Source: Paraburkholderia phenoliruptrix
GTDB lineage: Bacteria > Pseudomonadota > Gammaproteobacteria > Burkholderiales > Burkholderiaceae
NCBI RefSeq assembly: GCF_019511605.1
Contig: NZ_JAEUAV010000001.1
Span: forward strand, 682,001 to 746,000
Length of the DNA: 64,000 nt
Direction: 5' to 3'
Under the pieces are notes generated by a model. It was given only the letters and a program-made list of their open reading frames with translations. It had not been told where the DNA came from and ran no database searches. This document shows positions 57,184 through 64,000 of this stretch, piece after piece. The position numbers and the translations under genes are program-made. Numbering within the stretch: the stretch's first letter is position 1; each line of letters begins with the position of its first letter.

Positions 57184-57501
57184 ATGAACAAAGCCACCTT
57201 TCTGGCCGTACAACTCAACGTCGACGACGTCGCCGCGTCGCCGGGACTGGTCGAATTGCTGAACAACCATCTGGTTTTCGCAGCCGACGTCGCCGAGGCC
57301 GCGGACGCACTCGTGCAACTGGCGAGCATCGTCGGACTGGCGAGCGGGGTAGAAGCACGCGTCGAAATTCCCGCGCTTGCCGTCGAGCGGCTGCGCGAGG
57401 CGCTCGACAACCTGAGCGGCTACGACGAATCCTGGCTGCTTGCGCTCGAACCGAGCCGCGCGCTATTCGACGACATAGCCCGGCAACGCACGCTGCACTA
57501 A
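57184..57501 (+). CDS. Hypothetical protein, 105 residues
   Basis: ATG 57184 has AAGGAG eight bases upstream. Acidic, soluble, mostly helical; no signal peptide or recognised domain (FLAVQLNVDDVAASPGLVELL). Followed by a strong stem-loop. Good codon use makes it a likely real gene, but I do not recognise the family. Confidence 0.6.
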   Translation: MNKATFLAVQLNVDDVAASPGLVELLNNHLVFAADVAEAADALVQLASIVGLASGVEARVEIPALAVERLREALDNLSGYDESWLLALEPSRALFDDIARQRTLH

Positions 57502-57503
57502 GA

Positions 57504-57542
57504 GGCTGCGCTCGCGGACGACATCCGCGTCGCTGCGCAGCC
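57504..57542. terminator. Stem-loop after the 105-residue gene
   Basis: GGCTGCGC (57504-57511) with GCGCAGCC (57535-57542), inner GCGGA/TCCGC. No T tract follows, so it may be an attenuator-like or Rho-blocking structure rather than a standard terminator. Confidence 0.4.
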
Positions 57543-57690
57543 GGACGTGGCCGGTGGAGCCGTCCGTCCATCCGTCGTCCACGTCATTGAGCCTTCGCTT
57601 TTCGCTCACCGCCCAAGCCACCAGTTTGCCGGAATGCCTGATTGCCGGCGCCGTCTGGTTCTGTCGGGCGAGTCAACTGGAGGAACCGCC

Positions 57691-58635
57691 GTGAAAAGTC
57701 TCCTGAACCGCCGTAGCGTGCTGACCGGTCCATCCCACATCGTGCGGATGGCGCAAAATCCTGCCGCCGCATCGGCTTCGTCTCCCGACGCGAACGCGGA
57801 CGCAGACGACTTGTCGCGCGGTCTTGCGTCCGGGGCTGCATCGCGCCCCGCGTCCAAGGCCGGGGCGAACGTCGGGGCGGACGTGGATGCCGCTTTCAGA
57901 GCTGATTTCCGCGCCGATCCCAGGGCCGATTTCAGCGCCGACGCAGAGGCCGAGCTGGACGGGACTCCGGGACCGGGCACGGGGGCCGATGGCGCTTCCA
58001 TTGGACCTTCCAACGCCGGGAGCGCTGGGGGTGCGGCCGTTGCCCGTCACGGCCCGCGCCCGGTGCTGACCTTGCGCCCCGTACAGGCTGTGCCCTCGCA
58101 GGTCAGCGCGCGCGGCGTGCAGATCGCCAATACCGCCGAAGTCGAATGGCTGGCTGAAGAAGATGCGCTCATGCCGTTTCGCGTGTTCCGCAGCTTTGCC
58201 TACTCGGTCAGCCTGCTGTTTCATGCGAAGGAGCTGGCGTACTACGTCGCGCTGTATCAGGACGGCGCCCTGTGGCGCGCGCTGAAGGCCGCCGACCTCG
58301 AAGCCGCCGAAGCCGCGTTCCATCATTTCGAGGACCAGGCGACGCGCCTGTCGGACTGCGAAACGCGCCGTGCGCAACTCGAGGCGCAGAACGGGCAGTT
58401 GGCGCGCATGATCGCGCGCTCGGAGGCCGAGGCCGAGCGGCTGCGCAGCGACCTGCAGCGACGCAGCGCGCAGGAGCAGGCGGCCTCGAACCGGCAGCAT
58501 CAGGTGCGCAAGGAGGTGTCGCAACTGGAGGCACAACGCATCGCCGCGCAGGCGCATCTGAACAAGGCGCACCGGCAGATGCAGCAACTCAAGATGACGA
58601 GCAACGAAGCCATTCCGCACTTGCCGAGCCGTTGA
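57691..58635 (+). CDS. DUF2968-family protein
   Basis: 314 residues from GTG 57691 (GGAGG upstream). N-terminal third is Ala/Asp-rich low complexity, including a repeated Asp-Ala/Arg-Ala segment near residues 65-90. The conserved part starts near 140 (VEWLAEEDALMPFRVFRSFAYSVSLLFHAKELAYYVALYQ), followed by a long coiled coil (about 205-300, ETRRAQLEAQNGQLARM...). Usual for DUF2968 proteins of Burkholderiaceae; function unknown, probably envelope-associated. Confidence 0.78.
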   Translation: MKSLLNRRSVLTGPSHIVRMAQNPAAASASSPDANADADDLSRGLASGAASRPASKAGANVGADVDAAFRADFRADPRADFSADAEAELDGTPGPGTGADGASIGPSNAGSAGGAAVARHGPRPVLTLRPVQAVPSQVSARGVQIANTAEVEWLAEEDALMPFRVFRSFAYSVSLLFHAKELAYYVALYQDGALWRALKAADLEAAEAAFHHFEDQATRLSDCETRRAQLEAQNGQLARMIARSEAEAERLRSDLQRRSAQEQAASNRQHQVRKEVSQLEAQRIAAQAHLNKAHRQMQQLKMTSNEAIPHLPSR

Positions 58636-58781
58636 TTGCCTGAAGCGACGGGCGCTCACGGGCGGGTTTGCGGCGTGGGCCTGCGGGACGAGTGCCTCGC
58701 GCTGTGGACTTGGCTCCAGCGCTTTTACTTGGGGCTGGGCTGGATTGGGACTTCGGCCGGGCTTGCCCCGGCCAGCAACAA

Positions 58782-58817
58782 AACGCCGCCATGGCGACAA
58801 ACCATGGCGGCGTTCTT
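58782..58817 (+). terminator. Rho-independent terminator
   Basis: AACGCCGCCATGG (58782-58794), seven-base loop, CCATGGCGGCGTT (58802-58814), then CTTT. Perfect 13-bp stem about 150 bases after the DUF2968 stop; can also serve the opposite strand. Confidence 0.75.
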
Positions 58818-58887
58818 TACAACATCAGATACCTGTCTACGAGCCGGCGCTTCGCCTACTCCAGCAACTCCAGCTCGCCATTGACCA

Positions 58888-59214
58888 TTAGTTGCCGAAA
58901 TACACGGAGCTACGGTCGGTCGTGATTGCGCGGCCGGCTTGCGAGCTGCCGGCGATAGGTGCGCCGTAGCCGCTGTCCGCCACCCGGGCCGAAGCCTGGG
59001 CGGTGCCGTTTTCAGCATTGACACGCGCCTGAGCGGCTTGCAGGTTGGCCGGGTAGTCGGTACGGTCGCTCGACGGGTTGTAGCCGGCCTTTTCGAGCTG
59101 GACCAGTTCAGCGCGAACCTGAGCACGCGTGACCGGCTGGTTCGATTGAGCAAACGAAGCGACCGGAGCGATCAGAGCAGCGGCGACGACAGCAGCAGAA
59201 ATAAGAGTCTTCAT
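58888..59214 (-). CDS. DUF4148-family periplasmic protein
   Basis: 108 residues. Signal peptide MKTLISAAVVAAALIAPVASFAQ (cleavage near 23), then SNQPVTRAQVRAELVQLEKAGYNPSSDRTDYPANLQAAQARV, the hallmark of DUF4148, restricted to Burkholderiaceae and relatives. Many members are copies in one genome. Function unknown. Confidence 0.88.
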   Translation of the reverse strand: MKTLISAAVVAAALIAPVASFAQSNQPVTRAQVRAELVQLEKAGYNPSSDRTDYPANLQAAQARVNAENGTAQASARVADSGYGAPIAGSSQAGRAITTDRSSVYFGN

Positions 59215-59481
59215 GATGTATAACCTCCAGAACTTGTTGTGATTCGCTTCGGGCCTTGGTTGTCCCTAGCGCTTAAAAACAAGTTTAGGAGGGAGAGCAT
59301 CTAGGGGAAACCCCTAAAACGACGAAACTCTATTCCGCAAATTGCAATAGTCGGTCGTCAAACCAGCCCCTACCCTATCCCGCCGATAGCCGCCGGCAAT
59401 AATCCCGCCGTCACCACCAATCACCCGGCCGCCGCCCGCGCCGTGCTGCACGCGTGCGGCGACCCCTGCCGCTCGAGCGCT

Positions 59482-60891
59482 TCAGCTCCAGTTCGCGTGG
59501 AAGCTGCCCGCCTTGTCGATGCGTTCGAACGTATGCGCGCCGAAGAAGTCGCGCTGCGCCTGGACGAGGTTGGCGGGCAGTCGCTCCGAGCGGTAAGCGT
59601 CGAAATAAGCCACTGCGGATGCGAAAGCGGGCACCGGCACGCCCGCGTTGATCGCCGCCACCACCACTTCACGCAACGCCGTCTGGTAGTTGCTGGCGAT
59701 GTCGCGGAAATACGGGTCGAGCAGCAGATTGGCGATCGCCTTGTCCTTCGTGTACGCGTCCGTGATTTTCTGCAGGAAGCGCGCGCGGATGATACAGCCG
59801 GCGCGGAAGATCTTCGCGATCGTGCCGAAGTCCAGGTCCCACTTGTACTCTTCCGACGCGGCGCGCAGCTGCGCAAAACCTTGCGCGTACGAAATCACCT
59901 TGCTGAAGTACAGCGCGCGGCGCACCGATTCGATGAAGGCGTCGCGCCCGGCGCCGAGCGGCTTTGCCGTCGGTCCTTCCAGCACCTTGCTCGCGGCCAC
60001 GCGCTGATCCTTCAGCGACGACAGCACGCGTGCGAACACGGCCTCGGTAATGAGCGGCAGCGGCGCGCCGAGGTCGAGCGCATTCTGGCTGGTCCACTTG
60101 CCGGTGCCCTTCTGCGCCGCACGGTCGAGAATCACGTCGACGAGATCCTTGCCGGTTTCCTCGTCTTTCTTGCTGAAAATTTTCGATGTGATTTCAATCA
60201 GGTAACTGTCGAGCTCGCCCTGATTCCACTCGGTGTAGACCTTGCCCAGTTCTTCATTCGACAAGCCCGCCACCTGCTTGAGCACCGCATAGCTTTCGGC
60301 GATCAACTGCATGTCGCCGTATTCAATGCCGTTGTGCACCATCTTCACGAAGTGGCCTGCGCCGTCCGGACCCATGTAGGCAACGCACGGCTCGCCGTCC
60401 GGCGCTTTCGCGGCGATTTCGGTGAGAATCGGCGCAACCAGGTCGTAAGCGTCGCGCTGGCCGCCCGGCATGATGGACGGCCCTTTCAACGCGCCTTCTT
60501 CACCGCCCGACACGCCGGTGCCGATGAAATGCAGCCCGGCCTTTGCCAGTTCCTGATTGCGGCGAATGGTGTCGGTGAAATGCGTGTTGCCGCCGTCGAT
60601 GAGAATATCGCCCTTTTCCAGCAGCGGCTTGAGCGATGCAATGGTGGCGTCCGTCGCCTCGCCCGCCTTCACCATGAGCAGAATGCGGCGCGGTTTTTCC
60701 AACGATTCGACGAACTCTTCCAGCGAGAACGCCGGCACCAGCTTCCTGTCCGGATATTCGGCGATGAGTTCGTCGGTCTTTTCGCGGCTACGGTTGTAGA
60801 CCGACACCGCGTGGCCGCGGCTCTCGATGTTGAGCGCCAGATTGCGGCCCATGACCGCTAGCCCCACCACGCCGATTGCCTCTTTGCCCAT
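59482..60891 (-). CDS. gnd: 6-phosphogluconate dehydrogenase, decarboxylating
   Basis: 469-residue NADP-dependent enzyme of the pentose phosphate pathway. [28 protein letters not shown] cofactor motif; [23 protein letters not shown] and [21 protein letters not shown] hold the catalytic Lys and substrate residues; [24 protein letters not shown] is in the C-terminal domain. Full length. TGGAGA precedes the ATG. Confidence 0.97.
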   Translation of the reverse strand: MGKEAIGVVGLAVMGRNLALNIESRGHAVSVYNRSREKTDELIAEYPDRKLVPAFSLEEFVESLEKPRRILLMVKAGEATDATIASLKPLLEKGDILIDGGNTHFTDTIRRNQELAKAGLHFIGTGVSGGEEGALKGPSIMPGGQRDAYDLVAPILTEIAAKAPDGEPCVAYMGPDGAGHFVKMVHNGIEYGDMQLIAESYAVLKQVAGLSNEELGKVYTEWNQGELDSYLIEITSKIFSKKDEETGKDLVDVILDRAAQKGTGKWTSQNALDLGAPLPLITEAVFARVLSSLKDQRVAASKVLEGPTAKPLGAGRDAFIESVRRALYFSKVISYAQGFAQLRAASEEYKWDLDFGTIAKIFRAGCIIRARFLQKITDAYTKDKAIANLLLDPYFRDIASNYQTALREVVVAAINAGVPVPAFASAVAYFDAYRSERLPANLVQAQRDFFGAHTFERIDKAGSFHANWS

Positions 60892-61040
60892 GTGAATTCT
60901 CCAGTGTCCAAAAGTGTCGTGACGCCGCGCCGCGAGGAAACCGGGCCGGACGTCGAGGGTGAAAGCATAAAAGAAATGCCGGTTTGCCGCTCGTTAACGG
61001 GCAAGGGCAAGCCAGGCTGCTTTCGCTATATGGGGCGCCG

Positions 61041-61676
61041 TCACCGCGCGTCGCCCGCTTGCGCGCGCTTCCTGAATACGAGACTGAAATTGTTGGCCGG
61101 CATAGTGACCGGCTCGTCGCACACGAATCCCGCCGACGCCGCGAGCGCCACGACTTCTTCCATGTCGCGCACGCCCCACGACGGATCGCGGCTGCGCAAC
61201 TGTTCGTCGAATGCCGCGCTGCTCGGCGCCGTGTGCGCGCCGCCGCGCTTGTACGGCCCGTAGAGGAACAGTACACCGCCGTCGCGCACATGGCGGCTCG
61301 CCCCGGCGAACAGCGCCTGCGCTGCACTCCACGGCGCAATGTGGATCATGTTGATGCACACCACCGCGTCGATCGTGCCGACCGGCCAGTCCGGCTGACG
61401 CACGTCGAGCGCAAGCGGGGCGCGCACGTTCGGCGGGCCGTCGTGCGCGATCCATGCGGCTATCGATTGGCGCGCCTGCAGGTCGGCGTCGCTCGGCTGC
61501 CAGTCGAGATCTGGCAGCACTGCAGCAAAGCAGACCGCATGTTGCCCCGTGCCGCTGGCAATTTCGAGCACGCGGCCAGTCGCGGGCAATACGGTGCGCA
61601 ATACGGCGAGGATCGGCTCGCGGTTGCGTTCGGCAGAGGGCGAGCGTTGCCGCATCGACGGGACGGGTTCTGTCAT
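61041..61676 (-). CDS. DUF938 SAM-dependent methyltransferase
   Basis: 211 residues. Class I methyltransferase fold: GRVLEIASGTGQHAVCFA (motif I), DLDWQPSDADL (motif II) and AVVCINMIHIAPWSAAQALF (post-motif II). DUF938 proteins are widespread and uncharacterised. Upstream of gnd in the same orientation with a 149-base gap. Confidence 0.87.
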   Translation of the reverse strand: MTEPVPSMRQRSPSAERNREPILAVLRTVLPATGRVLEIASGTGQHAVCFAAVLPDLDWQPSDADLQARQSIAAWIAHDGPPNVRAPLALDVRQPDWPVGTIDAVVCINMIHIAPWSAAQALFAGASRHVRDGGVLFLYGPYKRGGAHTAPSSAAFDEQLRSRDPSWGVRDMEEVVALAASAGFVCDEPVTMPANNFSLVFRKRAQAGDAR

Positions 61677-61769
61677 GGTGATATGTGAGCGTTCGATTGC
61701 ATTAGCTGCGTGGGACTGCTGGATGGGACTGCTGCGTTGGACTGCATTGGATCGGCATGCGCTCGCCGC

Positions 61770-62648
61770 TCAATCTAGCGCGAGACGCCCCGCAAGAGCG
61801 GTCAGCATATCGGCGCATGGCGCCGCGATTTTCAGCGCGAGAAGCGGGTCTGCACGGGTGCGCCCCAGGTTGATTGCGGCGACCGGCTTGCGCTGCTTTT
61901 GGGCCCATACGCAAAAGCGGTAGCCGGAGTAGACCATCAGCGAAGAACCGACCACGAGCACGGCGTCTGCGGCATCGAGCGCATGGGAAGCCGCCTCCAC
62001 GCGTTCGCGCGGCACGCTTTCGCCGAAGAACACCACCGCCGGTTTCAGCAGGCCGCCGCAGTTCGAGCACGCCGGCACCCGGAACGTTTCGAGTGCATGC
62101 CATTCGAGATGCGCGTCGCCGTCGGCGGCGGTTTCGGCGGTGACGTTCAGGAGCGCCGGATTCTCGGCCTGGAGCGTCTGCTGGATCGCCGCGCGGGAAT
62201 GCTGCGTGCCGCAATCGAGGCAGGTCACGCCGTCGATACCGCCGTGCAACTCGATCACATCGCGGCTGCCCGCGCGCTGATGCAGACCGTCGACATTTTG
62301 CGTGACGAGCGTCGCAACATGACCCGCGGCCTGAAGACGCGCCAGCGCGACATGCGCCGCGTTCGGCCGCGCCTGCGCGACGACGGGCCAGCCGACCATG
62401 CTGCGCGCCCAGTAGCGCCGACGCATCGCATCGGTGCCGAGAAACTCCTGCAGCCTGATAGGCGGCGAGCGCTTCCACTCGCCGTTGTCGTCGCGATAGC
62501 CGGGAATGCCGGAGTCCGTGCTGATGCCCGCACCGGTCAGCACGAAAAGCCGGGGATAGCGCTGCACGAAGTCATGCAGATCGTCGAGCGTATGCGATTC
62601 CTGCAAAGGCGCAATGGAGTCGGCAGATGCGGGCGGTTGGTCGGTCAT
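61770..62648 (-). CDS. NAD-dependent protein deacylase, sirtuin (class II-like)
   Basis: 292 residues. GAGISTDSGIPGYRDDNGEWK with the Sir2 nucleotide motif, TQNVDGLHQRAGS (with the catalytic His in ELHGG), and a C4 zinc ribbon (CLDCGTQ and CSNCGG). The GIPGYRD signature and size match the SIRT4-type (class II) rather than E. coli CobB (class III). Lysine deacylation or related NAD chemistry. Confidence 0.93.
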   Translation of the reverse strand: MTDQPPASADSIAPLQESHTLDDLHDFVQRYPRLFVLTGAGISTDSGIPGYRDDNGEWKRSPPIRLQEFLGTDAMRRRYWARSMVGWPVVAQARPNAAHVALARLQAAGHVATLVTQNVDGLHQRAGSRDVIELHGGIDGVTCLDCGTQHSRAAIQQTLQAENPALLNVTAETAADGDAHLEWHALETFRVPACSNCGGLLKPAVVFFGESVPRERVEAASHALDAADAVLVVGSSLMVYSGYRFCVWAQKQRKPVAAINLGRTRADPLLALKIAAPCADMLTALAGRLALD

Positions 62649-62698
62649 GGCGGATGAGTGATGGCTGCGGCGTGGATTATGAACGCGCGATTGCGGGT

Positions 62699-63139
62699 TC
62701 AGCGACGCTTGCGGGTGTGGGCTTGGGCCGGTGGGGTTTTTCGGGCAGCGGTTGGTTGGGGTGTGGTTGGTTCAGGTGTGGTTGGTTGATTTGCGGTTGG
62801 TTCAGGCGTGTTCGCTTGAGGCGTGTTCGCTTGAGGCACGTCCGCTTCCGACCGGCTCGGTTTGCGCGCGCTCCGCTCGCCTTTCACCTGCTGCGGCCGT
62901 CCTGCTTCCTCTGCTTGCCCCATCTTGCGCGCCTGCCATTGCGCCAACGCGACCTCATAGCGTTCGAGCGCTTCGTCGTAAAGATCGAACACACACGGAC
63001 TACAACCGCTATGGCAACAATCGTCGAGATCGGGCTGCACGGGCGGCTGCGGCTTCGGGTCGTCGGCGGATGCGGCACGGGGCACGGCGGAAGACGTCAC
63101 TTGGATACGCGGAAACGGGTAGCGAGGCGCGAAGCGCAA
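62699..63139 (-). CDS. Oxidoreductase-like (PF09791-type) protein with Pro/Thr-rich tail
   Basis: Up to 146 residues from TTG 63139; GTG 63100 is another possible start. Core motif DDCCHSGCSPCVFDLYDEALERYEVALAQW is the Cys-rich 'oxidoreductase-like' domain known from small bacterial and mitochondrial proteins. The C-terminal third is a low-complexity run of Thr-Pro repeats, poorly conserved elsewhere. Function unknown; the Cys pattern hints at metal binding. Confidence 0.72.
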   Translation of the reverse strand: MRFAPRYPFPRIQVTSSAVPRAASADDPKPQPPVQPDLDDCCHSGCSPCVFDLYDEALERYEVALAQWQARKMGQAEEAGRPQQVKGERSARKPSRSEADVPQANTPQANTPEPTANQPTTPEPTTPQPTAARKTPPAQAHTRKRR

Positions 63140-63203
63140 ACAACAGGCTGCACAGCGCCCAGTATAAGTGGATCGCCCGCGCCGCGCTGCGTGCCGGCCG
63201 CGC

Positions 63204-63968
63204 TCAGCCGCGTCCGACGAACGGCATTTTGCTCGCCATGATCGTCATGAACTGAACGTTCGCCGAGAGCGGCAATTGCGCCATATGCAGCACGGCATCC
63301 GCGACGTGGCGGACATCCATCAACGGTTCGACCGCTATCTCGCCGTTTGCCTGCGGCACGCCGCGTGCCATGCGCTCGGCCATGTCGGTGGCCGCGTTGC
63401 CGATGTCGATCTGACCGCACACGATGTCGTATTTCCGGCCATCTAGCGACACGGCCTTGGTGAGCCCGGTAATCGCGTGCTTGGTGGCCGTGTACGCCAC
63501 GCTGTTCGGACGCGGCGCATGCGCCGAAATGGAACCGTTATTGATGATGCGCCCGCCACGCGGATTCTGCGTTTTCATGAGACCGAACGCCGCGCGCGTG
63601 CAGAGAAATGTGCCGGTGAGATTGATGTCGACCACGGAGCGCCATTCGTCGATGTCGAGTTCGTCGATGTCAACCGGCGAGCCGTTGCGTCCTGCGTTGT
63701 TGAAGAGCACGTCGAGTCGCCCATAGCGTTCGCGGATCGTATCGAACAGACCGCCGACGCTCGCGGCGTCCGCCACGTCGCACGGTGCGGCCAGCGCCTC
63801 GCCGCCAAGCGCGCGCGCCTCTTCGGCCACTGCCTCCAATGCGGCAACGCGCCGGCCGGCGAGCACGACGCTATAGCCATGTTCCGCGAGGCGCAGCGCG
63901 CAGGCCCGACCAATGCCGCTGCCCGCGCCCGTAACCAATGCCACTTTTCTGATTCCCGTCACTGTCAC
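63204..63968 (-). CDS. Classical SDR oxidoreductase
   Basis: 254 residues from GTG 63968 (GGGAGA six bases upstream). [35 protein letters not shown] (Ser) and [21 protein letters not shown] (YxxxK). FabG-like; ends VGRG. Substrate unknown. Confidence 0.92.
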   Translation of the reverse strand: MTVTGIRKVALVTGAGSGIGRACALRLAEHGYSVVLAGRRVAALEAVAEEARALGGEALAAPCDVADAASVGGLFDTIRERYGRLDVLFNNAGRNGSPVDIDELDIDEWRSVVDINLTGTFLCTRAAFGLMKTQNPRGGRIINNGSISAHAPRPNSVAYTATKHAITGLTKAVSLDGRKYDIVCGQIDIGNAATDMAERMARGVPQANGEIAVEPLMDVRHVADAVLHMAQLPLSANVQFMTIMASKMPFVGRG

Positions 63969-64000
63969 CGCGTGTCTCCCTGTTTGCCGGCCCGCGCGGG

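Noticed and set aside
59443..60861. Plus-strand open frame of 472 codons
   Set aside because: Antisense to gnd, which is unambiguous.
1..64000. CRISPR arrays, tRNA or rRNA genes
   Set aside because: No spaced direct repeats of the right size and no recognisable tRNA arms or rRNA core sequences seen; a dedicated scan (tRNAscan-SE, CRISPR finder) would be decisive.

Overview
The window is chromosomal DNA from a high-GC betaproteobacterium, most likely Paraburkholderia, Burkholderia or Caballeronia. The pointers are family-level: DUF4148 and DUF2968 proteins, many LysR-type regulators, and the overall protein similarity of housekeeping genes such as gnd, glgP and ltaE. No rRNA, tRNA, CRISPR array, transposase or intact phage gene was recognised. 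All calls come from reading the sequence and recalling families; no database search was run.

Layout. (1) 1-6110: a copper/silver CusCBAF-type tripartite efflux operon. The outer-membrane gene is cut by the window edge. The adaptor gene carries a fused C-terminal CusF domain behind an Ala-Ser linker encoded by a hexanucleotide microsatellite. (2) 6167-25246: an accessory patchwork of small redox and transport units, most facing a divergent regulator: LysR with EthD/hydrolase/dehydrogenase, AraC with permease, LysR with SDR, AraC with FAD monooxygenase, LysR with SDR. Decayed remnants (IclR-like, HxlR-like, NTF2/SnoaL-like), gene-free stretches and a secreted chorismate mutase lie between them. 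(3) 25431-31323: a compact probable aromatic ring-cleavage cluster (YciI-like, MFS carrier, HIBADH-like dehydrogenase, cupin, intradiol dioxygenase, ABM monooxygenase, LysR) with unknown substrate. (4) 31912-37478: two divergent paralogous TPS/haemagglutinin-domain exoproteins with GLUG repeats. Their leaders share a conserved block and no TpsB transporter is visible. (5) 37733-40232: a DMT exporter and a MocR regulator reading out from overlapping divergent promoters. (6) 40662-47821: a mandelate catabolic operon (benzoylformate decarboxylase, aromatic aldehyde dehydrogenase, a candidate 44-residue peptide, an AAHS transporter, mandelate dehydrogenase) with a divergent LysR regulator and no racemase. 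(7) 47961-63968: more ordinary core DNA, including a DUF6232 protein, a lipoprotein, glycogen phosphorylase, a DHA2 exporter, threonine aldolase, a LysM/M23 lipoprotein, cupin, DUF2968, DUF4148, 6-phosphogluconate dehydrogenase, a methyltransferase, a sirtuin and an SDR.

How it fits together. The cus genes are translationally coupled (ATGA overlaps) and should export periplasmic Cu(I)/Ag(I). The mdl genes convert mandelate to benzoylformate, benzaldehyde and benzoate; benzoate catabolism itself is not in the window. The strongest candidates for something new are the paired exoproteins with duplicated leaders, the CusB-CusF fusion, the ring-cleavage cluster, and the peptide ORF coupled to the mandelate transporter.
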